A stretch of DNA of 64,000 nt, from contig JAYRFK010000005.1 in assembly GCA_041908445.1 (NCBI GenBank), positions 1-64,000 of the forward strand, written 5' to 3'. The stretch is from JAEUJM01 sp041908445 (lineage in GTDB: Bacteria; Actinomycetota; Acidimicrobiia; Acidimicrobiales; DATDAH01). This document shows, piece by piece, positions 32,411-42,361 of the stretch. Every line of letters starts with the position of its first letter. Within the stretch, counting starts at the first letter, position 1. The translations under genes and the position numbers were made by a program. The notes beneath the pieces were generated by a model. It ran no database searches, was not told the DNA's origin, and was given only the letters and a program-made list of their open reading frames with translations.

Positions 32411-33814
32411 GTGGTCGGTGAAACGGTGCTGAAGCACCCGGGACGGGCGCACGTGACGCGCCCGTCCCGGGTCACCGTCGTGGCGGCGCTGCTCTACGTG
32501 CTGGCCGTCGTGACGGCACTCGCCGCCATCGCGCCGGCGGTCGCCGGCGTGGCCTCCCTCGTCGAGTTCACCCCGGCGTCCGTGGTGGCCGGGCTCGTCG
32601 CGCTCGCGGTCGCCGCGGGGTTCGTCCTGCTCGCGCGCTTCGAGTACCGCCTGGCGAGGGGCCTCCTGGCCCTGGACGGCGCCGCCCGGGTGAACACCGT
32701 CGCCCTGCTCAAGATCTTCGTCGTCCTGAACGCGCTGAACCTCGTGGTGGCGCTCGCGGCGGGCGGCGTCGCCGTGGTGCTGGCCCTGGTGCCGATCGCC
32801 GTCCTCGTGGCCATGATCGTGGCGCTGCAGTCCGCCGCCGAGTCGTTCGGTGCGAGCAGCGGCGCCGCCGGCAACGTCGAGTACATCCTGTCCAAGGCCG
32901 TGCAACTGGTCGCCGTCCTGCTCATCGTGACGTTCCTCACCTTCATGTTGATCAACCTCCTACCGGGAGGCCCGGAAGCCGCCATCCTCGGCTTCGGGGC
33001 CGACGACCAGTCGATCGCCCAGCTCCGGGAGGACCTCAACCTCGACGACCCGATCCCGGTCCGGTACTCACGGTGGCTGAGCGACGCCATGCAGGGCGAC
33101 CTCGGCGAGTCCTACGTCAACGGTTCGACGGTCTCCGAGCTGCTCACCGCCCGGTTGCCGGTGACCCTGGCGCTCATGGCGTACTCGCTCCTGCTCGCCC
33201 TCATCGTGGCGGTCCCGCTCGGCATCGCCACCGCCTGGAAGGCGGACACCCGCTTCGACAAGATCACCGGCACCATCAGCTTCGGGTTGCTGTCGATACC
33301 CAACTTCATCATGGCGACCCTGCTCGTCTACCTCTTCGCCATCAACCGGAGCTGGTTCCCGGCCACGGTGAAGGAGGGTGACGAGAACCTCTACACCCTC
33401 TTCCTGCCCGCCCTCTCACTGGCCCTCGGGCAGATCGCGGTCTTCCTGCGCCTCCTGCGCACGGACATGATCGCCACGCTGCAGGAGGACTACATCGGGG
33501 TGGCCAAGGCCAAGGGCATGACCAACCGCCGCATCCTGTTCCGGCACGCCTTCCGGCCGTCGAGCTTCTCACTGCTCACCGTGGCGGCCATCACGGTGGG
33601 GAACCTCATCGGCGGCACGGTGATCATCGAGTCGATCTTCGCCATCAACGGCATCGGCAAGCTCATCGTCACCTCGATCTTCACCCGCGACTACCTGGTG
33701 GTGCAGGGCGTCGTGGTGATCGTGGCCGCGGGGTTCGTGATCATCAACTTCGCGGTCGACCTGATCTACGCCCTCCTGGACCCGAGGATCCGTCATGCCC
33801 GCGCCATCGCCTGA
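32411..33814 (+). CDS. ABC importer permease, DppB type, with extra N-terminal four-helix domain
   Basis: 467 residues; DppB/OppB proteins are usually ~310-340. The canonical part begins near residue 157 (VEYILSKAVQLVAVLLIVTF, INLLPGGPEAA) and carries the coupling EAA loop (EDYIGVAKAKGMTNRRILFR). The first ~150 residues are an additional domain with about four membrane segments (VVAALLYVLAVVTALAAIAP, VAGLVALAVAAGFVLLARF, LLKIFVVLNALNLVVALAAG, VVLALVPIAVLVAMIVAL) not found in ordinary DppB. The start is uncertain: GTG 32411, GTG 32453 (in the loop of a hairpin) and GTG 32480 are in frame. Forms the channel with the next permease. Confidence 0.85.
   Translation: MVGETVLKHPGRAHVTRPSRVTVVAALLYVLAVVTALAAIAPAVAGVASLVEFTPASVVAGLVALAVAAGFVLLARFEYRLARGLLALDGAARVNTVALLKIFVVLNALNLVVALAAGGVAVVLALVPIAVLVAMIVALQSAAESFGASSGAAGNVEYILSKAVQLVAVLLIVTFLTFMLINLLPGGPEAAILGFGADDQSIAQLREDLNLDDPIPVRYSRWLSDAMQGDLGESYVNGSTVSELLTARLPVTLALMAYSLLLALIVAVPLGIATAWKADTRFDKITGTISFGLLSIPNFIMATLLVYLFAINRSWFPATVKEGDENLYTLFLPALSLALGQIAVFLRLLRTDMIATLQEDYIGVAKAKGMTNRRILFRHAFRPSSFSLLTVAAITVGNLIGGTVIIESIFAINGIGKLIVTSIFTRDYLVVQGVVVIVAAGFVIINFAVDLIYALLDPRIRHARAIA
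32436..32472 (+). promoter_or_regulatory. 15-bp perfect hairpin between SBP and permease genes
   Basis: Arms 32436-32450 and 32458-32472 pair perfectly; the 7-nt loop acGTGac holds an in-frame GTG. No T tract follows. Hairpins at this place in ABC importer operons commonly protect the SBP message 3' end and lower permease output; it may also hide one of the permease start codons. Confidence 0.65.
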
Positions 33815-34816
33815 GCCCATCGACGCCCCGTCGCTCTCCGAGCGGCCCGGCGCCGACCTCCTCACCGAGGCCGCGGGCGAGGTCCGCTTCGACGCGGTCA
33901 CCGCCGACGTCACCGCCGACGACGTCCGGGGCCGCTTCGAGGGCCGCAAGCTGGGCTTCGGCTTCTGGCTCGCGTCGGCCTGGCTCGTCGTGCTCACGCT
34001 GCTCGCCGTGCTCGCCCCGTGGCTGCCGTTCGTCGAAGACCCCAACGAGATCGACGCCCTGGCCCTGCGCCAACCCGTGGCCTGGAACGAGGGCGGCAGC
34101 TGGAACGGCTCGCTCTCGGACACCTTCCACCTCTTCGGCGGGGACGACCTCGGGCGCGATGTGTTCTCCCGGGTCATCTGGGGTGCCCGGGTCTCGCTGT
34201 TCGTGGGCGTCGTCGCCGTGGCGCTGGGGTTCCTGATCGGCGGCGTGATCGGCCTGACCGCGGGCTACTTCCGCGGCCGCTTCGAGAAGGTCGTGATGTC
34301 GGTCATGGACATCATGTTGGCCTTCCCGGCGCTGATCCTCGCCCTGGCCATCGTGACGTTCCTGTCCGAGCCCGGCAGTCAGGACGCCAGCATCTCCACC
34401 ATCACCATCACGCTGACGATCCTGTCCATACCGGCCCTCGCGAGGATCACCCGAGCGAGCACCCTCACGTTCGCGCAACGCGAGTTCGTGCAGGCGGCCC
34501 GCACCCTCGGCGCCAAGAACGGGCGCATCATCGTCCGGGAGATCCTGCCGAACGTGATCCCACCCATGGTCTCGTTCTCGCTGATCGCGGTCGCCATCGT
34601 CATCGTGGCCGAGGGTGCGCTCAGCTTCCTCGGCCTGAGCGTCTCGGCGCCGACCGCGACCTGGGGCAACATGATCAACGAGGGCCGCACCGCCCTCGAG
34701 ATCGCTCCCCACATCGCCCTCGTGCCCTGCGCGGTGATGTTCCTCACCCTGCTCTCGCTGAACTACGTGGGCGACCAGCTCCGACGACGCTTCGACGTCA
34801 AGGAGGTGCGGCTCTG

Positions 34817-34817
<1 letters not shown>
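33795..34817 (+). CDS. ABC importer permease, DppC type
   Basis: 340 residues. After a ~60-residue cytosolic N-terminal region come six membrane helices; the family loop LFGGDDLGRDVFSRVIWGAR and the EAA coupling loop REFVQAARTLGAKNGRIIVREILPN are intact, as is AEGALSFLGLSVSAPTATWG. Pairs with the upstream DppB-like protein. ATG 33795 overlaps the end of the upstream gene by 20 nt, which implies coupled translation. Confidence 0.9.
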
Positions 34818-35949
<1,132 letters not shown>

Positions 35950-35950
<1 letters not shown>

Positions 35951-37002
35951 TGGCCGGGAGCGGCACCGCCCACCTGCGGGCCCCCGAGGACACCCTGCTG
36001 CGGGTCGAGCACCTGCTCGTCGAGTTCCCGGTGGGCAGCTCGGGGCTGAAGGTGAACGCGGTGACCGACATCAGCCTCGACATCGCCGACGGCGAGACCG
36101 TGGGCCTCGTGGGCGAGTCGGGCTGCGGGAAGTCCACCACCGGCCGGGCCATCATGCAGTTCCCCAAGCCCACCGGGGGTCGGGTCCTGTTCGACGGCAC
36201 CGACCTGACCACGCTCTCGGGCGAGCAGCTGCGCCGCACCCGCACGCACATGCAGATGATCTTCCAGGACCCGATCTCGTCGCTCAACCCGCGGCGCACG
36301 ATCCGCGACATCGTGGGCGAGCCCCTCAACATCTGGAAGCGGGGCACCGCCGCCGAGCGCGAGGCCCGCGTCGACGAGGTGCTCGACGCGGTCGGCCTCG
36401 ACCCGGCGGTGGCCAAGCCCAAGCGACCCCACGAGTTCTCGGGCGGGCAGTGCCAGCGCATCGCCATCGCGCGGGCGCTCGTGCTCGAGCCCAAGGTCGT
36501 CATCTGCGACGAGCCGGTCTCGGCCCTCGACGTGTCGGTGCAGGCCCAGATCCTCAACCTGCTCGAGGACATGAAGGCCCGCTACCAGCTGACCCTCGTC
36601 TTCATCGCCCACGACCTCGCCGTGGTGAAGAACGTGAGCGACCGGGTCGCGGTGATGTACCTCGGCAAGCTCTGCGAGGTCGCGCCCCCCGACGTGCTCT
36701 ACGAGGCGCCCGCACACCCGTACACCCGCGCCCTGCTGAACGCGATCCCCGTGCCCGACCCGAGCCGGCGGCCCGATCCCGAGGGTCGGCTCCAGGGCGA
36801 GATCCCGTCGCCCGTCAGCCCGCCCAGCGGCTGCCGCTTCCGCACCCGCTGCCCGCGGGCCGAGCAGCGGTGCGCGCAGGAGGAGCCCCAGATGCAGCAG
36901 GTGACCGAGGGCCACTTCGTCGCCTGCCACTTCCCCCTCGTCGACGTCGCGGGCGGCGACGACGCCGGTGGGGCGGCCGCGCACGCGGCCGCCGCCGTCT
37001 GA
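35950..37002 (+). CDS. ABC importer ATP-binding protein, DppF/OppF type
   Basis: 350 residues. Walker A GESGCGKSTTGRA, Q-loop MIFQDPISSLNPRR, signature FSGGQCQRIAIARAL (Phe for Leu and Cys for Arg are mild departures), Walker B VVICDEPVSALDVS, switch His in IAHDLAVV, and the C-terminal CRFRTRCPRAEQRC extension. The Ala/Gly/Asp-rich last 20 residues are likely disordered. ATG overlaps the preceding stop by one base. Heterodimer partner of the upstream ATPase. Confidence 0.92.
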
Positions 37003-37054
37003 CCCACCCGTCCGTTCCACCCGCCTTCGCCGATCGACAGGAGAGTCGCCAGCC

Positions 37055-38767
37055 GTGTCGAACCACCCCCGCTTCCGCCCCACCCGACTGCTCGCCCTGC
37101 TCGCGCTGCTCGCGCTCGTGGCGGGCGCCTGCGGCGGCGGGGGCGGCGACTCCTCCTCGTCGTCCGCCGACGGCTCGTCCGACGACACCGTGGTGGTGGG
37201 CCAGACCGAGCTCGAGCCCGACACCGCCGAGCCGCAGTACGGCGGCACCCTGACCTATGGCATCGAGGCCGACACCTCGAACCCCTGGACCCCCCAGCGG
37301 GTGCTGTGCGCCATCAGCTGCGGCCAGATCCTGCGCTCGGTGTTCGACCCGATCGCCGAGATCGGCGAGGACGGGTCCGTGCAGCCGGTGCTGGCCGAGT
37401 CGATCGAGCACAACGAGGACTACACGGTGTGGACGGTGAAGGTCCGCGAAGGCATCACCTTCCACGACGGCTCGCCGCTCACCGCCGACGACCTCAAGGT
37501 CAACTCCGACCACGTGCAGACCAGCCCCACCCTGGCCATCGCGACCAAGGACCTCGACCGGGCCGAGGTGGTCGACGACTACACCATCGAGTACCACCTC
37601 AAGCGGCCGTGGACCGCGTTCGACTACGTGTTCACCACCCAGGTCGGCTACGTGGCCTCGGGTGACTGGCTCGAGGCGGTCGATGCGGGCACCGCCCAGG
37701 CCGACGAGCCGATCGGCACCGGGCCGTTCGTGTTCGAGTCCTACGAGCCCGGTGGCACCTTCGCGGCGACCGCCAACCCCGACTACTGGCGCACCGACGC
37801 CGAAGGCCGCAAGCTCCCCTACCTGGACCGCATCGAGTTCAAGGTCTTCGAGGACGTGCAGTCGCGCGTCTCAGCCCTCGAGTCGGGCCAGATCGACCTC
37901 ATGCACACCTCGAACTTCGACGTGATCTCCCAGCTCCGGGCCAAGGCCGAGGCCGGCGACCTGGCGCTGATCGAGAACTCGAACAACGCCGAGACCAACT
38001 ACCTGATGCTCAACGTGGGTGATCCGGAGTCCGACCTCGCCGACGTCCGGGTGCGCAAGGCCATCGCCTACGCGGTCGACTACGACACCGTGAACCAGGC
38101 CCGCTCGGCCGGCATCGCCCGCATCGCCAACGGGCCCTACCCGCCCGGCTCCCAGGGCTACCTCGAGGACACGGGCTACCCGACCTACGACCCCGAGAAG
38201 GCCCGCCAGCTCGTCGAGGAGTACGAAGCCGAGAACGGCCCCATCGAGCTCGGCATCCGCACCACGTCGGACCAGTCGAACCTCCTGTCGGCCCAGCTCT
38301 TCCAGCAGTTCCTCCAGGACGTCGGCATGGACGTCTCGGTCGACCAGCAGGAGCAGGGCGAGCTCGTGCTCTCCGCGGCCAAGGGCGAGTTCGAGATCTT
38401 CCTCTACCGCAACCTGGCCACCCAGGACCCCGACCAGAACAACGTCTTCTGGGGCTCCGACACCTCGGCGCCGGTCGGCAGCCTGGCCATCAACTTCGGC
38501 CGCATCGAGGACCCGGTCATCGACCAGAACCTCGACATCATCCGCGAGAGCGACGACCCCGACGAGCGCACCGCGGCGGCCGAGGCCATCAACCAGCGCT
38601 TTGCCCGCAAGGTCTACAACGTCTGGCTGACCTGGGGTGAGTGGGCCATCGCCAGCAACAGCGGCGTCCACCAGATCGCCACCGGGTACAACCTGCCCGA
38701 CGGCGGCGAGAACCTGGGCATGCGCACCGGCAGCCACCAGGTGAGCCAGATCTGGATCGAGCAGTAG
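37055..38767 (+). CDS. ABC importer substrate-binding lipoprotein (copy 2)
   Basis: 570 residues, exactly the length of copy 1 and clearly its close paralogue (shared GTGPFVFESYEPGGTF, TANPDYWRTDAEGR, YDPxKARQLVEEYEAENGPI). Lipobox LVAGAC gives lipid-modified Cys26, followed by a Gly/Ser linker. Differences cluster in the ligand-lining stretches (QILRSVFDPI, FDVISQLRAKAEAG), so the two may bind different ligands for one transporter. GTG 37055 has AGGAG 11 nt upstream. Last gene of the operon; a hairpin follows at 38789. Confidence 0.9.
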   Translation: MSNHPRFRPTRLLALLALLALVAGACGGGGGDSSSSSADGSSDDTVVVGQTELEPDTAEPQYGGTLTYGIEADTSNPWTPQRVLCAISCGQILRSVFDPIAEIGEDGSVQPVLAESIEHNEDYTVWTVKVREGITFHDGSPLTADDLKVNSDHVQTSPTLAIATKDLDRAEVVDDYTIEYHLKRPWTAFDYVFTTQVGYVASGDWLEAVDAGTAQADEPIGTGPFVFESYEPGGTFAATANPDYWRTDAEGRKLPYLDRIEFKVFEDVQSRVSALESGQIDLMHTSNFDVISQLRAKAEAGDLALIENSNNAETNYLMLNVGDPESDLADVRVRKAIAYAVDYDTVNQARSAGIARIANGPYPPGSQGYLEDTGYPTYDPEKARQLVEEYEAENGPIELGIRTTSDQSNLLSAQLFQQFLQDVGMDVSVDQQEQGELVLSAAKGEFEIFLYRNLATQDPDQNNVFWGSDTSAPVGSLAINFGRIEDPVIDQNLDIIRESDDPDERTAAAEAINQRFARKVYNVWLTWGEWAIASNSGVHQIATGYNLPDGGENLGMRTGSHQVSQIWIEQ

Positions 38768-38788
38768 CGACACCACCGGCCGACCGGG

Positions 38789-38813
38789 CCCGACCGCCGG
38801 CGACGGCGGCGGG
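38789..38813 (+). terminator. GCGA-loop hairpin terminator after SBP copy 2
   Basis: Ten base pairs with one bulged A, closed by a GNRA-type GCGA loop, 22 nt after the stop codon. Confidence 0.5.
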
Positions 38814-38842
38814 TTCGGTGCCGTCGGCGGGGAGGTGCCACC

Positions 38843-39328
38843 ATGGGCGCCATGGCCAACCCCCCCGCGATGGAGATCGACCTCGACGCCGTCTACTCGG
38901 TGGCGATCAGCACCCCCAAGGGTGAGATCGTCATGGAGCTCGACCCGCAGCTCGCTCCCACCACCGTCAACCACTTCGTCGTCAACGCGCGCAACGGCTT
39001 CTACGACGGCCTCACCTTCCACCGGGTGGTGCCGGAGTTCGTGATCCAGGGCGGCGATCCCGAGGGCACCGGGCGCGGCGGCCCCGGCTACCGCTTCGCC
39101 GACGAGCCCGTCCGGGGCGAGTACACCCTCGGCGCCGTGGCCATGGCCAACGCCGGCCCCGACACCAACGGCTCCCAGTTCTTCATCTGCATCGACGACT
39201 GCCAGCGCAAGCTCCAGCCGCTCTACAACCTGTTCGGCTACGTGGTCGACGGCATCGAGGTGGCCCAGGCCATCTCGGTGGGCGACACCATGGACTCGGT
39301 CACCGTGACCCAGCGGGCGCGCGACTGA
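38843..39328 (+). CDS. cyclophilin-type peptidyl-prolyl cis-trans isomerase
   Basis: 161 residues. Catalyses proline isomerisation during folding. Active-site residues are visible: FHRVVPEFVIQGGDPEGTGRGG (Arg and the QGGD strand, quoted here as FHRVVPEFVIQGGDP then EGTGRGG), AMANAGPDTNGSQFFI, and LFGYVVDGIEVAQAI. The usual Trp of cyclosporin-binding cyclophilins is replaced by Tyr/Leu at LQPLYNLFG. No signal peptide, so it is cytosolic. GGAGG lies 8 nt before ATG 38843. Starts 15 nt before the acyl-CoA synthetase gene, with which it may be co-transcribed. Confidence 0.9.
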   Translation: MGAMANPPAMEIDLDAVYSVAISTPKGEIVMELDPQLAPTTVNHFVVNARNGFYDGLTFHRVVPEFVIQGGDPEGTGRGGPGYRFADEPVRGEYTLGAVAMANAGPDTNGSQFFICIDDCQRKLQPLYNLFGYVVDGIEVAQAISVGDTMDSVTVTQRARD

Positions 39329-39342
39329 CGCTCCACCCCTCC

Positions 39343-41010
39343 GTGGACTTCAACATCGCCACGCTGCACGAGGCGATCGCCGCGGCGGTCCCGGACCGGG
39401 AGTGCGTCGTGTTCCGCGACCGGCGCCTGAGCTGGGCCGACGTCACCGACCGCACGCGGCGGCTGGCGTCGGTGCTGCTCGCCCACGGGCTCGGCCACCG
39501 CGCCGACGAGCAGGCCACCGCGCCCTGGGCGTCGCCCCAGGACCAGGTGGCCCTCTACCTGCACAACGGCAACGAGTACCTCGAGGGCATGCTGGGCGCC
39601 TACAAGGCCCGCACCGCGCCCTTCAACGTCAACTACCGCTACGTGGCCGAGGAGCTCTCCTACCTGCTCCGCGACGCCCGGGCCCGGGCGGTGCTGTACC
39701 ACGCCCGGTTCGCCCCGACCCTCGCGGAGGTGCTCGACGAGCTCGACGAGCGGCCGCTGCTGCTCCAGGTCGCCGACGACTCGGGCCACGACCTGTTGCC
39801 CGACGCCCTCGACTACGAGGCGGCGCTGGCGGACGCCTCCCCCGACCTCGACCCCGAGCTCGTGGCGTCCTGGTCACCCGACGACCGCTACGTGCTCTAC
39901 ACCGGCGGGACCACGGGCATGCCCAAGGGCGTGCTCTGGCGCCAGGGCGACTTCCTCCCGGCCGCGCTCGCCTTCCGCCGCCGCGACGGCGACGACTTCG
40001 GCTCCGTGGAGGAGGTCGTCGAGCAGGCCCGCCCCGGCCGCCTGCGGGCCCTCCCGGCGGCCCCGTTCATGCACGGCGCCGCGCACTGGAACGCCCTGTC
40101 GGCCTGGCTGGCCGGCGGCACCGTCGTCGTGCAGGACCAGCCCCACCACCTCGACCCGGTCGACGTCTTCTCGACGTGCGAGCGCGAACAGGTCACGTCG
40201 CTGCTGATCGTGGGCGACGCCTTCGCCCGGCCCCTCGTCGACGAGCTGCGGGCGCACGGGTACGACCTGTCCCACCTGCGCTTCCTGCTCACGGGCGGGG
40301 CCATCCTCAGCGCCTCCACCAAGGCCGAGCTGCTCGACCTCGTCCCGGGCATGACCATCGTGGACATCCTCGGCTCGTCGGAGTCGGGCCGCCAGGGGGT
40401 CACCTCGACCCGCCAGGGCGACGGCGACGGCGGCGGCAGCAGCCGCCAGGGCCGCTTCGCCCCGACGCCCACCGCGGCGATCGTCAGCGCCGACCTCACC
40501 CGGGTGCTGGCGCCCGACGACCACGACGAGGGCTGGCTGGCCCAGCGCGGACGGGTGCCCCTCGGCTACCTCGGTGATCGCGCCAAGACCGAGGCGACCT
40601 TCCCCACCATCGACGGCGAGCGCTTCGCCGTGCCCGGCGACCGCGCCCGCTACGACGAGGACGGCCTCATCGAGCTGCACGGCCGGGAGTCGGTGACCAT
40701 CAACTCGGGCGGCGAGAAGATCTTCGCCGAGGAGGTCGAGCACGCGGTCAAGTCGCACCCCCAGGTGTTCGACGCCGTCGTGGTGGGCCGTCCCAGCGAA
40801 CGGTGGGGCCAGGAGGTCGTGGCCCTCGTGCGCCTCCGGAACGGCGCCGAGGTGGGCGACGACGAGCTGCTCGAGACGTGCAGCCACCACATCGCCCGCT
40901 ACAAGCTGCCCAAGGCCATCCTGCGCCTGGACCACATCGAGCGCAGCCCCAGCGGCAAGGCGGACTACCGCTGGGCCAAGGCGGTCGCCACGGAGGGCTC
41001 GGCCCCCTGA
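39343..41010 (+). CDS. acyl-CoA synthetase, FadD19/FadD17-like
   Basis: 555 residues. ATP loop LYTGGTTGMPKGVLWRQGD, the MHGAAHWNALSAWLAGGTVV acceptor region, GSSESGRQGVTS, DRARYDEDGLIELHGRES with SGGEKIFAEEVEHAVKSHP, and catalytic Lys in SPSGKADYRW. The YTGGTTG...W(R)xGD and GSSExG variants are those of actinobacterial steroid-side-chain and related acyl-CoA ligases such as FadD19; a sterol substrate is an inference only, since no other sterol genes are present. GTG start without a ribosome site, 14 nt after the cyclophilin stop. Confidence 0.87.
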   Translation: MDFNIATLHEAIAAAVPDRECVVFRDRRLSWADVTDRTRRLASVLLAHGLGHRADEQATAPWASPQDQVALYLHNGNEYLEGMLGAYKARTAPFNVNYRYVAEELSYLLRDARARAVLYHARFAPTLAEVLDELDERPLLLQVADDSGHDLLPDALDYEAALADASPDLDPELVASWSPDDRYVLYTGGTTGMPKGVLWRQGDFLPAALAFRRRDGDDFGSVEEVVEQARPGRLRALPAAPFMHGAAHWNALSAWLAGGTVVVQDQPHHLDPVDVFSTCEREQVTSLLIVGDAFARPLVDELRAHGYDLSHLRFLLTGGAILSASTKAELLDLVPGMTIVDILGSSESGRQGVTSTRQGDGDGGGSSRQGRFAPTPTAAIVSADLTRVLAPDDHDEGWLAQRGRVPLGYLGDRAKTEATFPTIDGERFAVPGDRARYDEDGLIELHGRESVTINSGGEKIFAEEVEHAVKSHPQVFDAVVVGRPSERWGQEVVALVRLRNGAEVGDDELLETCSHHIARYKLPKAILRLDHIERSPSGKADYRWAKAVATEGSAP

Positions 41011-41936
41011 CCGACCAGGCGCTGCGGCGCACCGTCAGCTTCGACACCCCCGTGGACCTGGGCCTCAGCCTGGGCTTCCTGCGGCGCGGCCGCTACGACC
41101 CGACCTTCCAGATCGGCGCGGCCGGCCTGTGGCGTGCGACCCGCACCCCCGAGGGCCCGGCCACGCTCGCGGTGGCGGCCCGCGACGGGCGCAGCCGCAC
41201 GCACGGCGACACGTTCGACGCCACCGCCTGGGGCCCGGGTGCCGAGTGGTCCCTCGCCCACGTACCGGCGCTGCTCGGGGCCGAGGACGACCCGGGGGCG
41301 CTCGTGACCGACCACCCGCTGGTGTCGCGCCTGCACCGGCGCTTCTCGGCGATGCGGATCCCCCGCACACACTCGGTGTTCGAGGCCCTGGTGCCGACCA
41401 TCATCGAGCAGAAGGTGACGGGCTTCGAGGCACGGCGCGCCTACCGCCAGCTCGTCCAGCGCCTCGGCGAGCCGGCGCCGGGGCCGACGGGCCTCCTGCT
41501 GCCCCCGGACCCGTCCACCATCGCGGGCACGCCCTACTACGAGCTCCACCTGATCGGGGTGGAGCGCAAGCGGGCCGACACCCTGCGCCGGGTGGCGACC
41601 CGGGCGGCCGCCATCGAGCGGCTGCTGGCGGGCCCCTCGATCGACGCACAGCGCCAGCTCGCCCGCCTGAAGGGCATCGGTCCCTGGAGCGCGGCGGAGG
41701 TGGCCTTCGCCGCGTTCGGGGACCCCGACGCGGTGAGCGTGGGCGACTACCACGTCCCCCACCAGGTGGCCTACGCCCTCGCCGGCGAGGAACGGGCCAC
41801 CGACGAGCGCATGCTCGAGCTGCTCGAGCCCTTCCGGGGCCAGCGGGGCCGCGTGGTGCGCCTCATCGAGCTGGCCCGGCTCGGCCCGGCCCGCAAGGGC
41901 CCCCGCATGGGCCCCAACGACTTCCGCGACCGGTAG
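41007..41936 (+). CDS. DNA-3-methyladenine glycosylase-like HhH-GPD protein; possible CTG start
   Basis: 309 residues if begun at CTG 41007. HhH-GPD hallmarks: TIIEQKVTGFEARRAYRQLV, the hairpin-helix-hairpin LKGIGPWSAAEVAF and the catalytic Asp in VSVGDYHVPHQV. It should excise alkylated bases in base-excision repair. The N-terminal beta region (TVSFDTPVDLGLSLGFLRRGRYDPT) matches the AlkA-type lead-in domain and starts before the first GTG (41052), favouring CTG 41007, which has GGAGGG 9 nt upstream and overlaps the preceding stop as CTGA. The alternative GTG would clip one strand. Confidence 0.82.
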   Translation: MTDQALRRTVSFDTPVDLGLSLGFLRRGRYDPTFQIGAAGLWRATRTPEGPATLAVAARDGRSRTHGDTFDATAWGPGAEWSLAHVPALLGAEDDPGALVTDHPLVSRLHRRFSAMRIPRTHSVFEALVPTIIEQKVTGFEARRAYRQLVQRLGEPAPGPTGLLLPPDPSTIAGTPYYELHLIGVERKRADTLRRVATRAAAIERLLAGPSIDAQRQLARLKGIGPWSAAEVAFAAFGDPDAVSVGDYHVPHQVAYALAGEERATDERMLELLEPFRGQRGRVVRLIELARLGPARKGPRMGPNDFRDR

Positions 41937-41948
41937 GGGCGGCGGGGG

Positions 41949-41968
41949 TTTTCCACCGGTTGTCCACA
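41949..41968 (+). other. two DnaA-box-like nonamers
   Basis: TTGTCCACA (41960-41968) equals the actinobacterial DnaA-box consensus; TTTTCCACC (41949-41957) differs by two bases and lies 2 nt away. They sit in the 96-bp gap before the 68-residue protein gene, upstream of its promoter. Confidence 0.45.
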
Positions 41969-42004
41969 GGTTTCGGGGGCTACCCGTGCACAGGGCGGTC
42001 GTCG

Positions 42005-42010
42005 TAGCGT
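42005..42010 (+). promoter_or_regulatory. -10 box TAGCGT of the 68-residue protein gene
   Basis: Same hexamer as before pyk and other genes, but here with a ~15-nt leader that carries AGGAGG (42018-42024). Confidence 0.45.
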
Positions 42011-42032
42011 CAAGGCCAGGAGGAGCAACGCC

Positions 42033-42239
42033 ATGACGAGCTATGAGGTGACGCTGAAGGACCGCAGCGTCGAGCGCATCGACGGCGCCGACGCGTACCA
42101 GCAGGAAGGCCAGATGACCACGTTCTTCCGCCGCGACGGCGGGCGCTCGGTGGTCGACAGCTGGGCCACCCGGATCGCCAGCTTCCGCACCTCGGAGATC
42201 CTCATCATCCGCCGCGCCCTCGACGAATCGGCCGCCTGA
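42033..42239 (+). CDS. 68-residue conserved-looking protein of unknown function
   Basis: MTSYEVTLKDRSVERIDGAD opens a small mixed alpha/beta protein without signal peptide or membrane segment; the middle (QMTTFFRRDGGRSVVDSWAT) and end (RIASFRTSEILIIRRAL) suggest a compact beta-rich fold. AGGAGG lies 8 nt before the ATG and a TAGCGT promoter box lies further up, so it is a real gene. I do not recognise a named family. A hairpin follows the stop. Confidence 0.78.
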   Translation: MTSYEVTLKDRSVERIDGADAYQQEGQMTTFFRRDGGRSVVDSWATRIASFRTSEILIIRRALDESAA

Positions 42240-42263
42240 GCCTCACACCGGCGCCTCGTCCCT

Positions 42264-42283
42264 CGGAGCGCCTTCGGCCTCCG
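42264..42283 (+). terminator. hairpin terminator after the 68-residue protein gene
   Basis: Eight base pairs with one bulge and a TTC loop, 25 nt past the stop codon, before the next promoter at 42312. Confidence 0.4.
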
Positions 42284-42311
42284 GTGCGTCCGTGGAGCCG
42301 CTCCGGCCGAT

Positions 42312-42340
42312 GTCGACCGCGAGGGGTGCCGTGGTAGGTT
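42312..42340 (+). promoter_or_regulatory. promoter of the second glycan block (GTCGAC-17-TAGGTT)
   Basis: -35-like GTCGAC at 42312-42317, 17-bp spacer, -10 TAGGTT at 42335-42340; predicted start of transcription near 42347, 15 nt before GTG 42362. Confidence 0.5.
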
Positions 42341-42361
42341 CTCGCCCGCCCCGACCCGCCG

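Noticed and set aside
41949..41968. Replication origin suggested by DnaA-box-like sequences
   Set aside because: Only one perfect box plus one partial, no AT-rich unwinding region, and no dnaA, dnaN or parA genes nearby.
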